Shown piece by piece: positions 17,101 through 24,878 of a stretch of 64,000 nucleotides of DNA (the stretch's first letter is position 1; every line of letters starts with the position of its first letter). The notes beneath the pieces were generated by a model, which saw nothing but the letters and a program-made list of their open reading frames with translations, was not told where the DNA came from and ran no database searches. This DNA is from an uncultured Lachnospiraceae bacterium (GTDB lineage: Bacteria; Bacillota; Clostridia; Lachnospirales; Lachnospiraceae). A program made the translations under genes and the position numbers. The DNA is taken from assembly GCA_902788035.1 (NCBI GenBank), contig CADAIL010000003.1, positions 1-64,000 of the forward strand, given 5' to 3'.

Positions 17101-17143
17101 ACACGCGCGGAAGCGCGATGTCAAGCTATATACTAAGTTTATC

Positions 17144-17833
17144 TCAGATTTTTGTCGGATTGACGCGAACGCCCGGGCCCATTGTGGAAGCCAGAGTGAT
17201 GGACTTCATGTACTGGCCCTTAACAGCTGCCGGACGGACCTTGATGAGCTGATCAAGGAGAGTCTTAAGGTTCTCGGAAAGCTGCTCTTCTGTGAAGGAA
17301 GCCTTGCCGATCGGGCAGTGGATGATGTTGCTCTTGTCAAGACGATACTCGATCTTACCGGCTTTGATTTCCTTGACTGCCTTAGCGACATCCATGGTAA
17401 CTGTTCCGGCCTTCGGGTTCGGCATGAGGCCTTTCGGGCCAAGGATACGGCCGAGACGACCGACGACGCCCATCATATCCGGTGTGGCGACAACAACGTC
17501 GAAATCGAACCAGTTCTCTTTCTGGATCTTTGTGACAAGCTCCATCTCGCCGACATAATCTGCTCCGGCTTCTCTGGCCTCATCAGCCTTTGCGCTCTTT
17601 GCAAATACGAGAACACGGACAGACTTGCCTGTACCGTTCGGAAGAACGACAGCGCCGCGGACCTGCTGATCAGCATGACGTCCGTCGCAGCCCGTGCGGA
17701 TGTGAGCTTCGATTGTCTCATCAAATTTTGCAACTGCTGTCTTCTTTACGATTCCAACAGCCTCATCCATGTCATACAGGTTCTGGCGATCATAACCCTT
17801 CAGAGCCTCTGTATACTTCTTGCCATGTTTCAT
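17144..17833 (-). CDS. rplA: 50S ribosomal protein L1
   Basis: L1 stalk protein that moves E-site tRNA, and a translational repressor of its own operon in other bacteria. The ATG at 17833 ([15 protein letters not shown]) has AGGGAGG upstream; an upstream in-frame start would run through the L1-site-like hairpin. Product 229 aa with [12 protein letters not shown] and the C-terminal TMGPGVRVN, complete. Confidence 0.97.
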   Translation of the reverse strand: MKHGKKYTEALKGYDRQNLYDMDEAVGIVKKTAVAKFDETIEAHIRTGCDGRHADQQVRGAVVLPNGTGKSVRVLVFAKSAKADEAREAGADYVGEMELVTKIQKENWFDFDVVVATPDMMGVVGRLGRILGPKGLMPNPKAGTVTMDVAKAVKEIKAGKIEYRLDKSNIIHCPIGKASFTEEQLSENLKTLLDQLIKVRPAAVKGQYMKSITLASTMGPGVRVNPTKI

Positions 17834-17849
17834 TTTATATAACCTCCCT

Positions 17850-17878
17850 GTGGTACTATCGGGTTTTGACCCTTCCAC
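17850..17878 (-). promoter_or_regulatory. L1-binding-site-like hairpin ahead of rplA
   Basis: Minus-strand RNA would read GUGG-AAG-GGU...ACCC-GAUAGUA-CCAC: two short stems flanking a 3/7-nt asymmetric loop. This resembles the 23S rRNA L1 site (GUGG-GAG-...-UGAAAUA-CCAC). It lies directly upstream of the rplA ribosome binding site. A matching hairpin precedes rplK. Confidence 0.6.
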
Positions 17879-17884
17879 TCATTA

Positions 17885-18313
17885 TCAGTCTTCAGCTACT
17901 ACAACGCCCATGCTGCGGCATGTGCCTGCGATGATGCTCATTGCGGCTTCAATACTTGCAGCGTTAAGATCCGGCATCTTTTTCTCAGCGATTTCTCTGA
18001 GCTGGGCCTGTGTGATCGTTGCAACTTTCTTCTTGTTCGGTTCACCGGAACCGGACTGAAGATTGAGAGCCTTCTTGATCAAAACTGCTGCAGGCGGAGT
18101 CTTTGTGATGAATGTGAAGCTTCTGTCCGCATAGACCGTGATGACGACCGGGATGATATAGTCGCCCATAGCTGCTGTGCGGGCATTGAACTGCTTCGTG
18201 AAGTCCATGATATTAACACCGTGCTGGCCAAGAGCCGGGCCTACCGGCGGAGCCGGAGTTGCCTTGCCGGCCTGGATCTGCAGTTTGATATAGCCTGTAA
18301 TTTTCTTTGCCAT
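17885..18313 (-). CDS. rplK: 50S ribosomal protein L11
   Basis: GTPase-centre protein bound to 23S rRNA and target of thiopeptides. Begins [20 protein letters not shown]; chosen because GGAGG lies 10 nt before this ATG. The proline-rich [19 protein letters not shown] is intact. 142 aa, standard length. It lies 98 bp after nusG and 51 bp before rplA. Confidence 0.97.
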   Translation of the reverse strand: MAKKITGYIKLQIQAGKATPAPPVGPALGQHGVNIMDFTKQFNARTAAMGDYIIPVVITVYADRSFTFITKTPPAAVLIKKALNLQSGSGEPNKKKVATITQAQLREIAEKKMPDLNAASIEAAMSIIAGTCRSMGVVVAED

Positions 18314-18331
18314 GACTTTGTTCCTCCTTAC

Positions 18332-18363
18332 GTGGTAAATGTCGGGCATTTTCGCCCTTCCAC
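18332..18363 (-). promoter_or_regulatory. L1-binding-site-like hairpin ahead of rplK
   Basis: Minus-strand RNA would read GUGG-AAG-GGC...GCCC-GACAUUUA-CCAC. The architecture equals the hairpin before rplA, with different stem bases but the same AAG loop and purine-rich opposite loop. It lies just upstream of the rplK ribosome binding site, where L1 autogenous control acts in other bacteria. Confidence 0.6.
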
Positions 18364-18410
18364 CTTCAAGACATCCTGTGTCTTAAATAATAACTGTTTG
18401 CAAATGATTT

Positions 18411-18950
18411 TTACTTCTTTTTGACTTCGCCGAAACTTATTTCGACCGGAGTCGGACGGCCGAACATGTCTACATTGATCGTCACGGTCTGTTTCTGAGC
18501 ATTGACGGCAGTGACCATGCCTGTCGTGCCTTCCCATGCGCCGGCGAAAACAACGATCGTATCGCCGACTTCGAAATCCACGAGGTATTTCTGTTTCGGT
18601 GCTGGCTCTACCTTGCCGCCGCCGATACCGAGGTTGCGCATCTCATCCGGTGTAAGCGGGACCGGCTTGCTTCCCGGTCCGACGAATCCCGTAACGCCGC
18701 GGGTATTGCGGACGACATACCAGGTATCATCATTCATGATCATGTTGATCAGCACGTAGCCCGGAAACAGTTTCTTCTTCGTCGTCTTCGTGACGCCGTT
18801 CTTTGTCTCCTGAACATCGGTCAGCGGGACCTTAACTTCAAGGATCTGCTCCTCAAGGTGACGGTTCTCGATCGTCTTCTCGATGTTGGCCTTGACTTTG
18901 TTCTCATAACCTGAATACGTATGTACTACATACCAGTTCGATTCTGACAT
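18411..18950 (-). CDS. nusG: Transcription termination/antitermination protein NusG
   Basis: Elongation factor that binds the RNA polymerase clamp. The NGN domain starts at WYVVHTYSGYE (residues 6-16) with the usual FPGYVLI strand; the KOW domain is near residues 125-175 (FEVGDTIVVFAGAWEG). 179 aa. GAGAGG precedes the ATG. It is part of the rpmG-secE-nusG-rplK-rplA transcript. Confidence 0.97.
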   Translation of the reverse strand: MSESNWYVVHTYSGYENKVKANIEKTIENRHLEEQILEVKVPLTDVQETKNGVTKTTKKKLFPGYVLINMIMNDDTWYVVRNTRGVTGFVGPGSKPVPLTPDEMRNLGIGGGKVEPAPKQKYLVDFEVGDTIVVFAGAWEGTTGMVTAVNAQKQTVTINVDMFGRPTPVEISFGEVKKK

Positions 18951-18990
18951 CTGCTACCTCTCAAAATTTCTCTGCCGTGGCCATCGTGTG

Positions 18991-19206
18991 TCAGATAGAC
19001 ATCAGCCAGTTGACCAGCTGCAGAGCCGCACTGTCAATAATAGTAATGATAACGCCCATAAGGACAGAGATGACGACGACAAGTCCGGTCTGCTTCTTCA
19101 GGTCATCGACCGTCGGCCACTGGATCTTGTTCCACTCCTGCTTTACACCTTTCCAGAAGCTCTGCTTCTTCTTTTCCTTAGGTGCCTTCTTGGAATTATC
19201 TGCCAT
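18991..19206 (-). CDS. secE: Preprotein translocase subunit SecE
   Basis: Small membrane subunit of SecYEG. 71 aa: a Lys-rich cytosolic start, the amphipathic helix with EWNKIQWPT, and a single transmembrane helix (about residues 42-62). AGGTGA lies before the ATG. It is 21 bp downstream of rpmG, the usual order. Confidence 0.96.
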   Translation of the reverse strand: MADNSKKAPKEKKKQSFWKGVKQEWNKIQWPTVDDLKKQTGLVVVISVLMGVIITIIDSAALQLVNWLMSI

Positions 19207-19227
19207 TTAAATCACCTGTTCCCTTAA

Positions 19228-19377
19228 TTACTTAGTCTCTTTGTGGATCGTGTGTTTGCGGCAGAACTTGCAGTACTTCTTCGTCTCCATTCTCTCCGGA
19301 TGTTCTTTCTTATCCTTCTTAGTGTTGTAGTTACGCTGCTTGCATTCTGTGCACGCTAAAGTTATCCTTGTACGCAC
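19228..19377 (-). CDS. rpmG: 50S ribosomal protein L33
   Basis: A 49-residue protein read from a GTG start: [17 protein letters not shown] at the N-terminus and [14 protein letters not shown] at the C-terminus. The two CxxC pairs (CTEC, CKFC) make this the zinc-binding (C+) form of L33. GGAGGTG lies 7 nt before the GTG. It opens the secE-nusG-rplKA transcript from the promoter at 19477-19505. Confidence 0.95.
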   Translation of the reverse strand: MRTRITLACTECKQRNYNTKKDKKEHPERMETKKYCKFCRKHTIHKETK

Positions 19378-19452
19378 GGTTTTTCACCTCCAATGATAAT
19401 CTTGCGGCCTTCCTAAATTCTCCTGTTCCTAAAAAACGGGAGCAAAAAAAAA

Positions 19453-19500
19453 GGACCTGTTTCTTGTCGCCATTAGATAATAGCATGAAGAAACAGGTCC
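19453..19500 (-). terminator. Strong terminator upstream of rpmG
   Basis: GGACCTGTTTCTT and AAGAAACAGGTCC form a perfect 13-bp stem around a 22-nt loop, followed on the minus strand by a run of T (19444-19452). It stops transcripts arriving from the hydrolase side. The left arm overlaps the rpmG promoter spacer. Confidence 0.8.
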
Positions 19501-19505
19501 GTCAA
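19477..19505 (-). promoter_or_regulatory. rpmG promoter embedded in the terminator
   Basis: On the minus strand TTGACG (19500-19505) and TATTAT (19477-19482) are 17 bp apart. Transcription would start inside the terminator loop near 19470, so its RNA contains only one arm of the hairpin and would not be terminated, while read-through RNA would be. Confidence 0.65.
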
Positions 19506-19540
19506 GGTCAATATTATTTTTTCGTCCTGATTAAATACAG

Positions 19541-19747
19541 GGATAAATACAGGCTGCAGCGAAGTTTCAGGATCCGGCGCAAACATCATCTTCATCGAAA
19601 AGCGCAAGTCCTTCCCTGCGAGCTATGAGCAGGGGCGGCATGCCGCCCTTGCTCGATCTCTCGGTCGGACTTACAATGCTTTTCTCACGAAGATGGATGC
19701 TTTGAGCCGGTTAAACGAACTCCGAGGGCAGCCTGTCTGAACTATAA
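19541..19747 (-). repeat. Family 1 long-hairpin element, copy C
   Basis: A reverse-oriented copy with a degenerate left end (ATAAATACAGGCTG) and an intact right end (CAGCCTGTCTGAACTAT). Compared with other copies it has paired changes: GAAAAGC/GCTTTTC and GTAAGTCC/GGACTTGC (read on the minus strand). The apical stem is fully replaced, yet still pairs (GAGCAAGGGCGGC with GCCGCCCCTGCTC, one G-U). It lies between the hydrolase stop and the rpmG promoter. Confidence 0.85.
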
Positions 19748-19797
19748 CAGATGTATTTCTTTTAAATCTCATGTATCGGGCAGCGCCGAATATTCCC

Positions 19798-20727
19798 TCA
19801 CGTCAAATGCGCATCGAGCCAACCCAGCAGATACTGATAGACCTCTTCGCAGTCTGTCTCATTCAGGATTTCATGCCGGTCTCCCTCAAAGAAACGCAGC
19901 TGTACATCCGAAATGCCGGCCTTCTTCATATCCTCATATGCGGTCTTTACGCCCTCTGTGAAATTGCCGACCGGATCCATTGTTCCCGAGACAAGGAGAA
20001 TCGGAAGGTCCTTCGGTATCCGGGCAATACGCTTCCTGTTCTGGGCTTTCTCTATAGCAGAGAACATTGAGTAATACCCGTTGACTGTAAAGGCGAAAGT
20101 ATCGAGAGGGTTAGACGCGAATCTGTCAACGATGTTCTCATCCCTGCTCAGCCAGTCATACGGCGTCCGGGCCGGCTCGAAAGCTTTATTATAAGAGCCT
20201 TTGGCTATGTTCTCTATGAGATGACTCCTGTAGTGCCAGCTCTTCATCATGGCACGGCACCGGCACAGGCCTTTCCCGAACCTGATCACTGCGCGCGGAT
20301 AACTGCCGGTGCCCATAACAATTACTCCGTCAAGCGCCTGTCCGTACATCTCCATATACTGCCTTACAAGAAAAGATCCCATGCTGTGGCCCAGCATAAA
20401 ATAAGGAATACCCGGATACTTTTTCTTCATAATGACATGAAGTCTTCGCATGTCGCGGATCAAAGCTCCGTCTCCATCCTTCTCACGGAAAAAGCCGAGC
20501 TGCTGCTCATCAGTTACTGATTTTCCGTGGCCCAGATGATCATTTGCACATACCACATAGCCATGTTCGGCGAGAAAGGCTGCAAATCCGTCATACCTCT
20601 CCGCAAACTCACACATACCGTGAGCGATCTGCAGAACTCCGCGGATCTCGCCGTCCGGTATCCACAAAAGCACATGTATATCCGTTTTCCGGTCACTTGA
20701 ACGGAATTTTCTCTCAAGCCTCATCAT
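19798..20727 (-). CDS. Alpha/beta hydrolase, monoacylglycerol lipase/lysophospholipase type
   Basis: 309-residue cytosolic serine hydrolase of the Hydrolase_4 (lysophospholipase) type. Visible are the oxyanion region QIAHGMCEFAERY, the nucleophile elbow GHSMGSF, an Asp in SGTMDPVG and the catalytic His in EGDRHEIL, i.e. a full triad in order. No signal peptide. GAGGA precedes the ATG pair. The gene stands alone between Family 1 copy C and the ubiB-like gene. The exact substrate is unknown. Confidence 0.85.
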   Translation of the reverse strand: MMRLERKFRSSDRKTDIHVLLWIPDGEIRGVLQIAHGMCEFAERYDGFAAFLAEHGYVVCANDHLGHGKSVTDEQQLGFFREKDGDGALIRDMRRLHVIMKKKYPGIPYFMLGHSMGSFLVRQYMEMYGQALDGVIVMGTGSYPRAVIRFGKGLCRCRAMMKSWHYRSHLIENIAKGSYNKAFEPARTPYDWLSRDENIVDRFASNPLDTFAFTVNGYYSMFSAIEKAQNRKRIARIPKDLPILLVSGTMDPVGNFTEGVKTAYEDMKKAGISDVQLRFFEGDRHEILNETDCEEVYQYLLGWLDAHLT

Positions 20728-20796
20728 ACTAGTCCTCTTCCATATACCATCGCGAACCCGATGATCATAATTGCGGGCGATTTCATCGTCCTTTTA

Positions 20797-22428
20797 TCAT
20801 TTCTTCTTTTTAAAATATTTTCTCCAGAAGTATCTGATAAAGAAATACAGAGTGGAGCAGAATGCCGTCACGTAGCCGATCACGCCGAGGACCGGTATTC
20901 CCAGAAGTCTCGGCTCCATATCCGTGAGGCACAGAATGCTGGACCCTATGAGCAGCGCGACAATGCACATTCCGATGACCAGATTTCTCACAGCGGAGGC
21001 TACCATCAGCTCAAGTTCGGGCGTAGTCTCGAGCTTGAGATTGAATCTGGCCTGCCCTTCCAGATACTCCTGCATGATATCCGCGGCAAGCAGCGGGATA
21101 TCAATTCCCTTTCTTATCGACCTGGCCATATGTCGTCCGGTCCTTGCCAGCTCACTCTTCCAGTCTATGTCTCTCAAAGTGGTATCAGCCACCGACGTCG
21201 CGGCAATCTGTATCATATTGATGTCCGGACTGATGGCCGCCAGGACTCCCTCCATGTGAGCCATGCCCCGGGCAAGCATCGTGAGACCGTGAGGCATGCC
21301 GATTTTGTTGGACTTCATGACCTCCATGATAGCCTGCAGAGTCTCGGCGACATCTACCTGTCCCATCGATACCGTTCCGAACTCCTCGATGAATTCCCTG
21401 AGATCTCTGTACAGCTGATCTCTGTCCGGTTTTCCCCAGAACTTCCCAAGGTCAAGTACTGCGTCCGTCACCATCGTGACATCCTTCATTCCGATACCCT
21501 GAACGCCTCTCACCATGATTTTCCTCTCACGTTCCGTGAGACGTCCCATCATGCCCATATCGAGCCATACGATCTTTCCGTCTCTGACTTTGACATTTCC
21601 GGGATGCGGATCAGCATGGAAAAAGCCGTCATCCATGATCTGATGAATATAATTATTTACAAATTTAGTACCGATCTCGTCGAGATCATATCCCTCAGCA
21701 ATCAGCTTTTCCTTGTCATCGATATCAATTCCCTCGACATACTCCATGACCAGGACGCGCTGTGTCGTGTGCTCGCGGTACAGCTTGGGGACATAAATAT
21801 AGCGGAACTGCGCGTTATTGGCAGAAAATTCCTCTATATTGGCAGCCTCCTTGAGGAAATCCATCTCTTCCTGCGCGACCGTCCACATCTCATCGAGGAC
21901 CATATCGAGGTCCACGATATTCCGCAGATTGCCCACCGGCGGCAGACGCCTGACTGCGTTGTGCATGAGACGTATGTCCCTTGCCATCGTGTCGTAGATG
22001 CCTTTCCTCTCGACTTTGACGACGACATCCTCCCCGGTGCGAAGCTTCGCCCGGTGGACCTGAGCGATCGATGCCGAGCCGAGCGGAACCCTGTCCACAG
22101 ATTCGAACACTTCATCCCATGGTTCCCTGAAGGATCCCTTGATAACTTCCTCGACCTCCGAGAACGGCATCGGCGTAACGTCCGAGTTCAGCTTCATGAG
22201 CTCGTCACAATATGCCTTCGGCAGTATATCCGAGTGAAGGGACATGATCTGACCAAGCTTAATGTAAGTCGGTCCCAGTTCCTCAAGAATCACGCGCAGC
22301 TTTTCCGGAGAAACGCCGCGCGTGATCTTATTTCTCGACAATACTTCCCGGATCTCCCTGAAGCGTGCATCGTTTTCAGCCTTCTGTCTGGCTGCTTCCT
22401 CTTTTGATCCAGGCTTCTTATCACTCAT
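20797..22428 (-). CDS. AarF/UbiB (ABC1) family atypical protein kinase-like protein
   Basis: 543 aa. The ABC1 kinase-like fold is recognised by LGPTYIKLGQIMSLHSD (KxGQ motif), the A-rich nucleotide loop region PLGSASIAQVHRA, VMEYVEGID, HADPHPGNV and WLDMGMMG. Two hydrophobic helices end the protein (about residues 480-530), placing it at the membrane. UbiB proteins support ubiquinone synthesis in aerobes; here no quinone genes are seen, so lipid handling is a better guess. The start codon overlaps the stop of the preceding phasin-like gene (TAATG), implying translational coupling. Confidence 0.85.
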   Translation of the reverse strand: MSDKKPGSKEEAARQKAENDARFREIREVLSRNKITRGVSPEKLRVILEELGPTYIKLGQIMSLHSDILPKAYCDELMKLNSDVTPMPFSEVEEVIKGSFREPWDEVFESVDRVPLGSASIAQVHRAKLRTGEDVVVKVERKGIYDTMARDIRLMHNAVRRLPPVGNLRNIVDLDMVLDEMWTVAQEEMDFLKEAANIEEFSANNAQFRYIYVPKLYREHTTQRVLVMEYVEGIDIDDKEKLIAEGYDLDEIGTKFVNNYIHQIMDDGFFHADPHPGNVKVRDGKIVWLDMGMMGRLTERERKIMVRGVQGIGMKDVTMVTDAVLDLGKFWGKPDRDQLYRDLREFIEEFGTVSMGQVDVAETLQAIMEVMKSNKIGMPHGLTMLARGMAHMEGVLAAISPDINMIQIAATSVADTTLRDIDWKSELARTGRHMARSIRKGIDIPLLAADIMQEYLEGQARFNLKLETTPELELMVASAVRNLVIGMCIVALLIGSSILCLTDMEPRLLGIPVLGVIGYVTAFCSTLYFFIRYFWRKYFKKKK

Positions 22429-22739
22429 TATTCTTTAGTCTCCGCCTTAAGTATAGCTTCCTTGAGGGCAGCAAGGTCATCAGCGGAAAGGCCGGATATC
22501 ATATCCGCAAAATCTTTCTTCGGCTCCTGCGCCTTCTTCTCCGCTGAGGCTTCCTTTGTCTCGTGGATTTTGTGTTTCAGCTCCTGATTGAGGGCTTTGC
22601 CCTGCTCAACTGTGAGTTCGCCGCGGTCGACCAGGTCCTTCAGGATCTCCTGTGATTTATCGACTGTGAGGGCGGCTGCGCCGACGCCGGCCAGCAGCAG
22701 TGTTCTGAGTCCGTCTGTAATGATTTTGTTGTTATCCAT
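22428..22739 (-). CDS. Phasin-like / PHA-synthesis-regulator-like coiled-coil protein
   Basis: 103 aa from the ATG with AGGAGG upstream (MDNNKIITDGLRTLLLAGVGA). A short hydrophobic segment (residues ~9-25) is followed by an acidic/basic helical region (SQEILKDLVDRGELTVEQGK) typical of phasin-superfamily proteins. The C-terminus is a second short helix. It overlaps the UbiB-like gene by 1 nt, so the two probably act together, perhaps as a membrane-bound partner of the kinase. Function is not established. Confidence 0.65.
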   Translation of the reverse strand: MDNNKIITDGLRTLLLAGVGAAALTVDKSQEILKDLVDRGELTVEQGKALNQELKHKIHETKEASAEKKAQEPKKDFADMISGLSADDLAALKEAILKAETKE

Positions 22740-22817
22740 TTTGTGTCCTCCTTTGCTACTTAACATAAGAATAAAAACCTCCTACATTCAGATCAATTAG
22801 CAGTCTCATCGTAATGC

Positions 22818-22856
22818 GTGGGAAGTTTTATTCATCCACATTCAATGAAATCCCAC
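22818..22856 (-). terminator. Hairpin after the dgkA-type gene
   Basis: GTGGGA/TCCCAC with inner TTCAT/ATGAA pairs. There is no clear T-run on the minus strand, so termination is uncertain. Confidence 0.35.
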
Positions 22857-22873
22857 ACTTTTCATATTATATA

Positions 22874-23251
22874 TCACCCAGCAAGCGCATATATCAGATC
22901 AAAGAGCCGGGGGATAAAAATTAAGAGGCCGATGACCGCCGCCATGATTGCCGACACAAGAACCGCGCCGGCGGCAGCGTCCTTGGCTTTCTTGGCCAGC
23001 GGCTTCCACTCGTCCGTTGCCACATCGACCGCCGCTTCCAGGGCTGTGTTGACCAGTTCCAGACTCATGACCTGACCGAAAAGGACAAGGCAGAACAGCC
23101 ACTCGATCTTAGATATCCTGAAAATGAGACCGGCTATGATGACGCACACAGTGAAACCCAGATGGATCTGCATATTGCGCTCGCTCTTCACAGTGTTCCA
23201 TATACCCTCGAACGCATAGCCGAAGCTCCTGTCAAGCGGCTGTTTCTTCAT
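22874..23251 (-). CDS. Diacylglycerol kinase / undecaprenol kinase, DgkA type
   Basis: 125-residue integral membrane lipid kinase with three predicted helices. The family signature appears as ELVNTALEAAVD (residues ~66-77), and the N-terminal RSFGYAFEGIWNTVKSERN matches the Gram-positive form. Gram-positive DgkA homologues mostly phosphorylate undecaprenol for cell-wall synthesis. The ATG at 23251 is chosen for its AGGAG site; a longer in-frame start has none. Confidence 0.85.
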   Translation of the reverse strand: MKKQPLDRSFGYAFEGIWNTVKSERNMQIHLGFTVCVIIAGLIFRISKIEWLFCLVLFGQVMSLELVNTALEAAVDVATDEWKPLAKKAKDAAAGAVLVSAIMAAVIGLLIFIPRLFDLIYALAG

Positions 23252-23382
23252 TCCTGTCTCCTTCGCACAAAAATCGTCCCCTAATATATTATACACTTTT
23301 TCATCATGGATTGACACGGTATAAGTACATTTGCGATAACTCTTTTTCGCTTCTGCCGCGTTTTGATTTCACGCGTCCGCAG

Positions 23383-23577
23383 CAGTTCAGAAAGGCTGTT
23401 CTCCAAGTACGCCTCCGGCGCAAAGCATCCATCTTCGTGAGAAAAACATTGCAGGTCCGACCGAGAGATCAAAAATGCGCAAGCATTTTTACGGCTCGCA
23501 GGGAAGGACCTGCGTTTTTCGATGAAGATGGTGTTTGCGGCCGAATCTCGAAACCGGGTTACAGCCTTTCTGAACTG
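23383..23577 (+). repeat. Family 1 long-hairpin element, copy D
   Basis: Forward copy with a perfect 17-bp terminal inverted repeat, CAGTTCAGAAAGGCTGT (23383-23399) and its complement (23561-23577). It differs from the other copies by a matched pair: CAGAAAGGC/GCCTTTCTG instead of CAGACAGGC/GCCTGTCTG. The apical stem is CAAAAATGC-GCAA-GCATTTTTA. It occupies the divergent gap between the dgkA-type gene and the mntR-like promoter. Confidence 0.88.
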
Positions 23578-23622
23578 TGACTGCCAGACGAAAACACAGC
23601 ATTTCGGTACACCCGTGGAGAC

Positions 23623-23651
23623 TTGAAATAGCCGTTCGATTATGGTATGCT
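23623..23651 (+). promoter_or_regulatory. Promoter of the DtxR/MntR-type regulator
   Basis: TTGAAA (23623-23628) and TATGCT (23646-23651) are 17 bp apart, ~30 bp before the start codon. Confidence 0.6.
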
Positions 23652-23681
23652 AATTGAGAATCACGATACGGAGGTATCAAA

Positions 23682-24104
23682 ATGAATTATAATGAATCAT
23701 CTGAAGATTATCTCGAGTCTATTCTGATGCTCAGAGAGCAGCTCGGCAAAGTCCGGTCAATTGACATTGTCTATAAGCTTGGCTATTCCAAGCCCAGCAT
23801 CAGCATAGCAATGAAAAAGCTTCGTGAAAAAGGTCTCATCAATATGGATGCTGACGGCTACATAACACTGACAGATGAGGGTGCGAAAATCGCACGGCAC
23901 ACCTACACGCGCCACAAAGTGCTGACGACTTTCTTCGAGAGCATTGGTGTAGGTCACAATAACGCCGAAGCAGACGCATGCAAGATAGAGCATGATATCA
24001 GCGATGAGACATTCAAGCGTCTCAAGGAGCATATGCACAGACTTCAGGAGCTTGATATTTCTCCCAAATCTATCGCTCCGGGAAACACATCCGATGCAGA
24101 CTAA
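23682..24104 (+). CDS. DtxR/MntR-family metal-dependent transcriptional regulator
   Basis: 140 aa. An N-terminal winged helix (SSEDYLESILMLREQLGKVRSIDIVYKLGYSKPSIS) matches the iron-dependent repressor family, followed by the metal-binding/dimerisation region with HTYTRHKVLTTFFESIGV and EADACKIEHDIS, which supplies the His, Glu and Cys ligands. No SH3-like third domain, so MntR-like length. GGAGGT precedes the ATG. Metal (Mn or Fe) cannot be decided. No adjacent metal transporter. Confidence 0.85.
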   Translation: MNYNESSEDYLESILMLREQLGKVRSIDIVYKLGYSKPSISIAMKKLREKGLINMDADGYITLTDEGAKIARHTYTRHKVLTTFFESIGVGHNNAEADACKIEHDISDETFKRLKEHMHRLQELDISPKSIAPGNTSDAD

Positions 24105-24109
24105 AAAAC

Positions 24110-24146
24110 AAGGGACGCCGCTCTAAAAATGCGGTGCCCCTTTTCT
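24110..24146 (+). terminator. Terminator of the mntR-like gene
   Basis: AAGGG-CGCCGC pairs with GCGGTG-CCCTT around a TCTAAAAAT loop, followed by TTTTCTTTTC. Confidence 0.75.
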
Positions 24147-24173
24147 TTTCTCAAAGACTAAAATTCCCACCAT

Positions 24174-24235
24174 GTTCAAGTCATGATCGCGAGTCTTGGC
24201 GCGGGATTCGGGTCTGCGTCAGCTGACATCTTCCA
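24174..24235 (+). repeat. Family 2 double-hairpin element, copy a
   Basis: It matches the core GGCGCGGGATTCGGGT and the second hairpin (GCGTCAGCTGACATCTTCC), while its first hairpin (CAAG...CTTG) has decayed. It lies between the terminator and the Nudix gene end. Confidence 0.7.
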
Positions 24236-24296
24236 AATCGAACCCCTGCGCATCACGAGGCACGCGAGACGTTCTTGATTCTATGTGGATGTAGTT

Positions 24297-24779
24297 CTAG
24301 TGAATTATCAGGTCCTTTCCGTTCAGAGCGGCGCGCACCAGTGTGTCGCCGCCGTCATAAACCAGCTTCAGTGAAAAGAACGGTATTCCCTCATTGAGAA
24401 GACGAAAGAATATTTTATCCCCCTCCCATATGTTAAGATCAAAAACAGCCTCCCGGTCGACCCAGCAGAGTTCCCCCTCATCACAGTCATGGGGTTCTCC
24501 GGTGAAAGCGTCCGCTGTAAAGAGGGACATATACTCTGTCACCCCGCCTCCGGAGACAAATGTCACCAATCCCCGGTACGCATAACTCGTCAGTGTGTAA
24601 CCGGTCTCCTCAAAAACTTCCCTTATGACACATTCTTCCGGGCTCTCGTCCTGTTCAAAGTGTCCTCCGACTCCGATCCATTTATCCTTATTCACATCGT
24701 TCTTCTTCACCGTCCGGTGAAGCATCAGATATTTTCCTTCTTTTTCAATATAGCACAGCGTGCTGAGTGATGCGTTCAT
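24297..24779 (-). CDS. Nudix hydrolase, 8-oxo-dGTP diphosphatase-like
   Basis: 160 aa with a canonical Nudix box beginning at GGHFEQDESPEE and ending REVFEETGY (GX5EX7REUXEEXGU fits). The C-terminal part binds substrate and is of the MutT/YvcI kind. GGAGG lies 7 nt before the ATG. It is a single gene between two Family 2 elements. Substrate is inferred only from family similarity. Confidence 0.85.
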   Translation of the reverse strand: MNASLSTLCYIEKEGKYLMLHRTVKKNDVNKDKWIGVGGHFEQDESPEECVIREVFEETGYTLTSYAYRGLVTFVSGGGVTEYMSLFTADAFTGEPHDCDEGELCWVDREAVFDLNIWEGDKIFFRLLNEGIPFFSLKLVYDGGDTLVRAALNGKDLIIH

Positions 24780-24820
24780 ACGTTATCCTCCGGGATCTGA
24801 TCCAAATTACATGTTTATTG

Positions 24821-24876
24821 ATATCAGCCAGCGCTGACATAAATCCCACACCAAGTCTCGCGAGCGAGACTTGAAC
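24821..24876 (-). repeat. Family 2 double-hairpin element, copy d
   Basis: On the minus strand GGTTCAAGTCTCGCTCGC starts the first hairpin, a perfect 10-bp stem (CAAGTCTCGC-TC-GCGAGACTTG, 24852-24873). A GTGTGGGAT linker and a GTCAGC/GCTGA hairpin follow. Located between the antiporter operon end and the Nudix promoter region. Confidence 0.8.
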
Positions 24877-24878
24877 CG

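Noticed and set aside
20761..22407. 548-codon plus-strand open frame opposite the UbiB-like gene
   Set aside because: Long but antisense to a clear gene with conserved kinase motifs; composition is His/Arg-rich as expected of a shadow frame.
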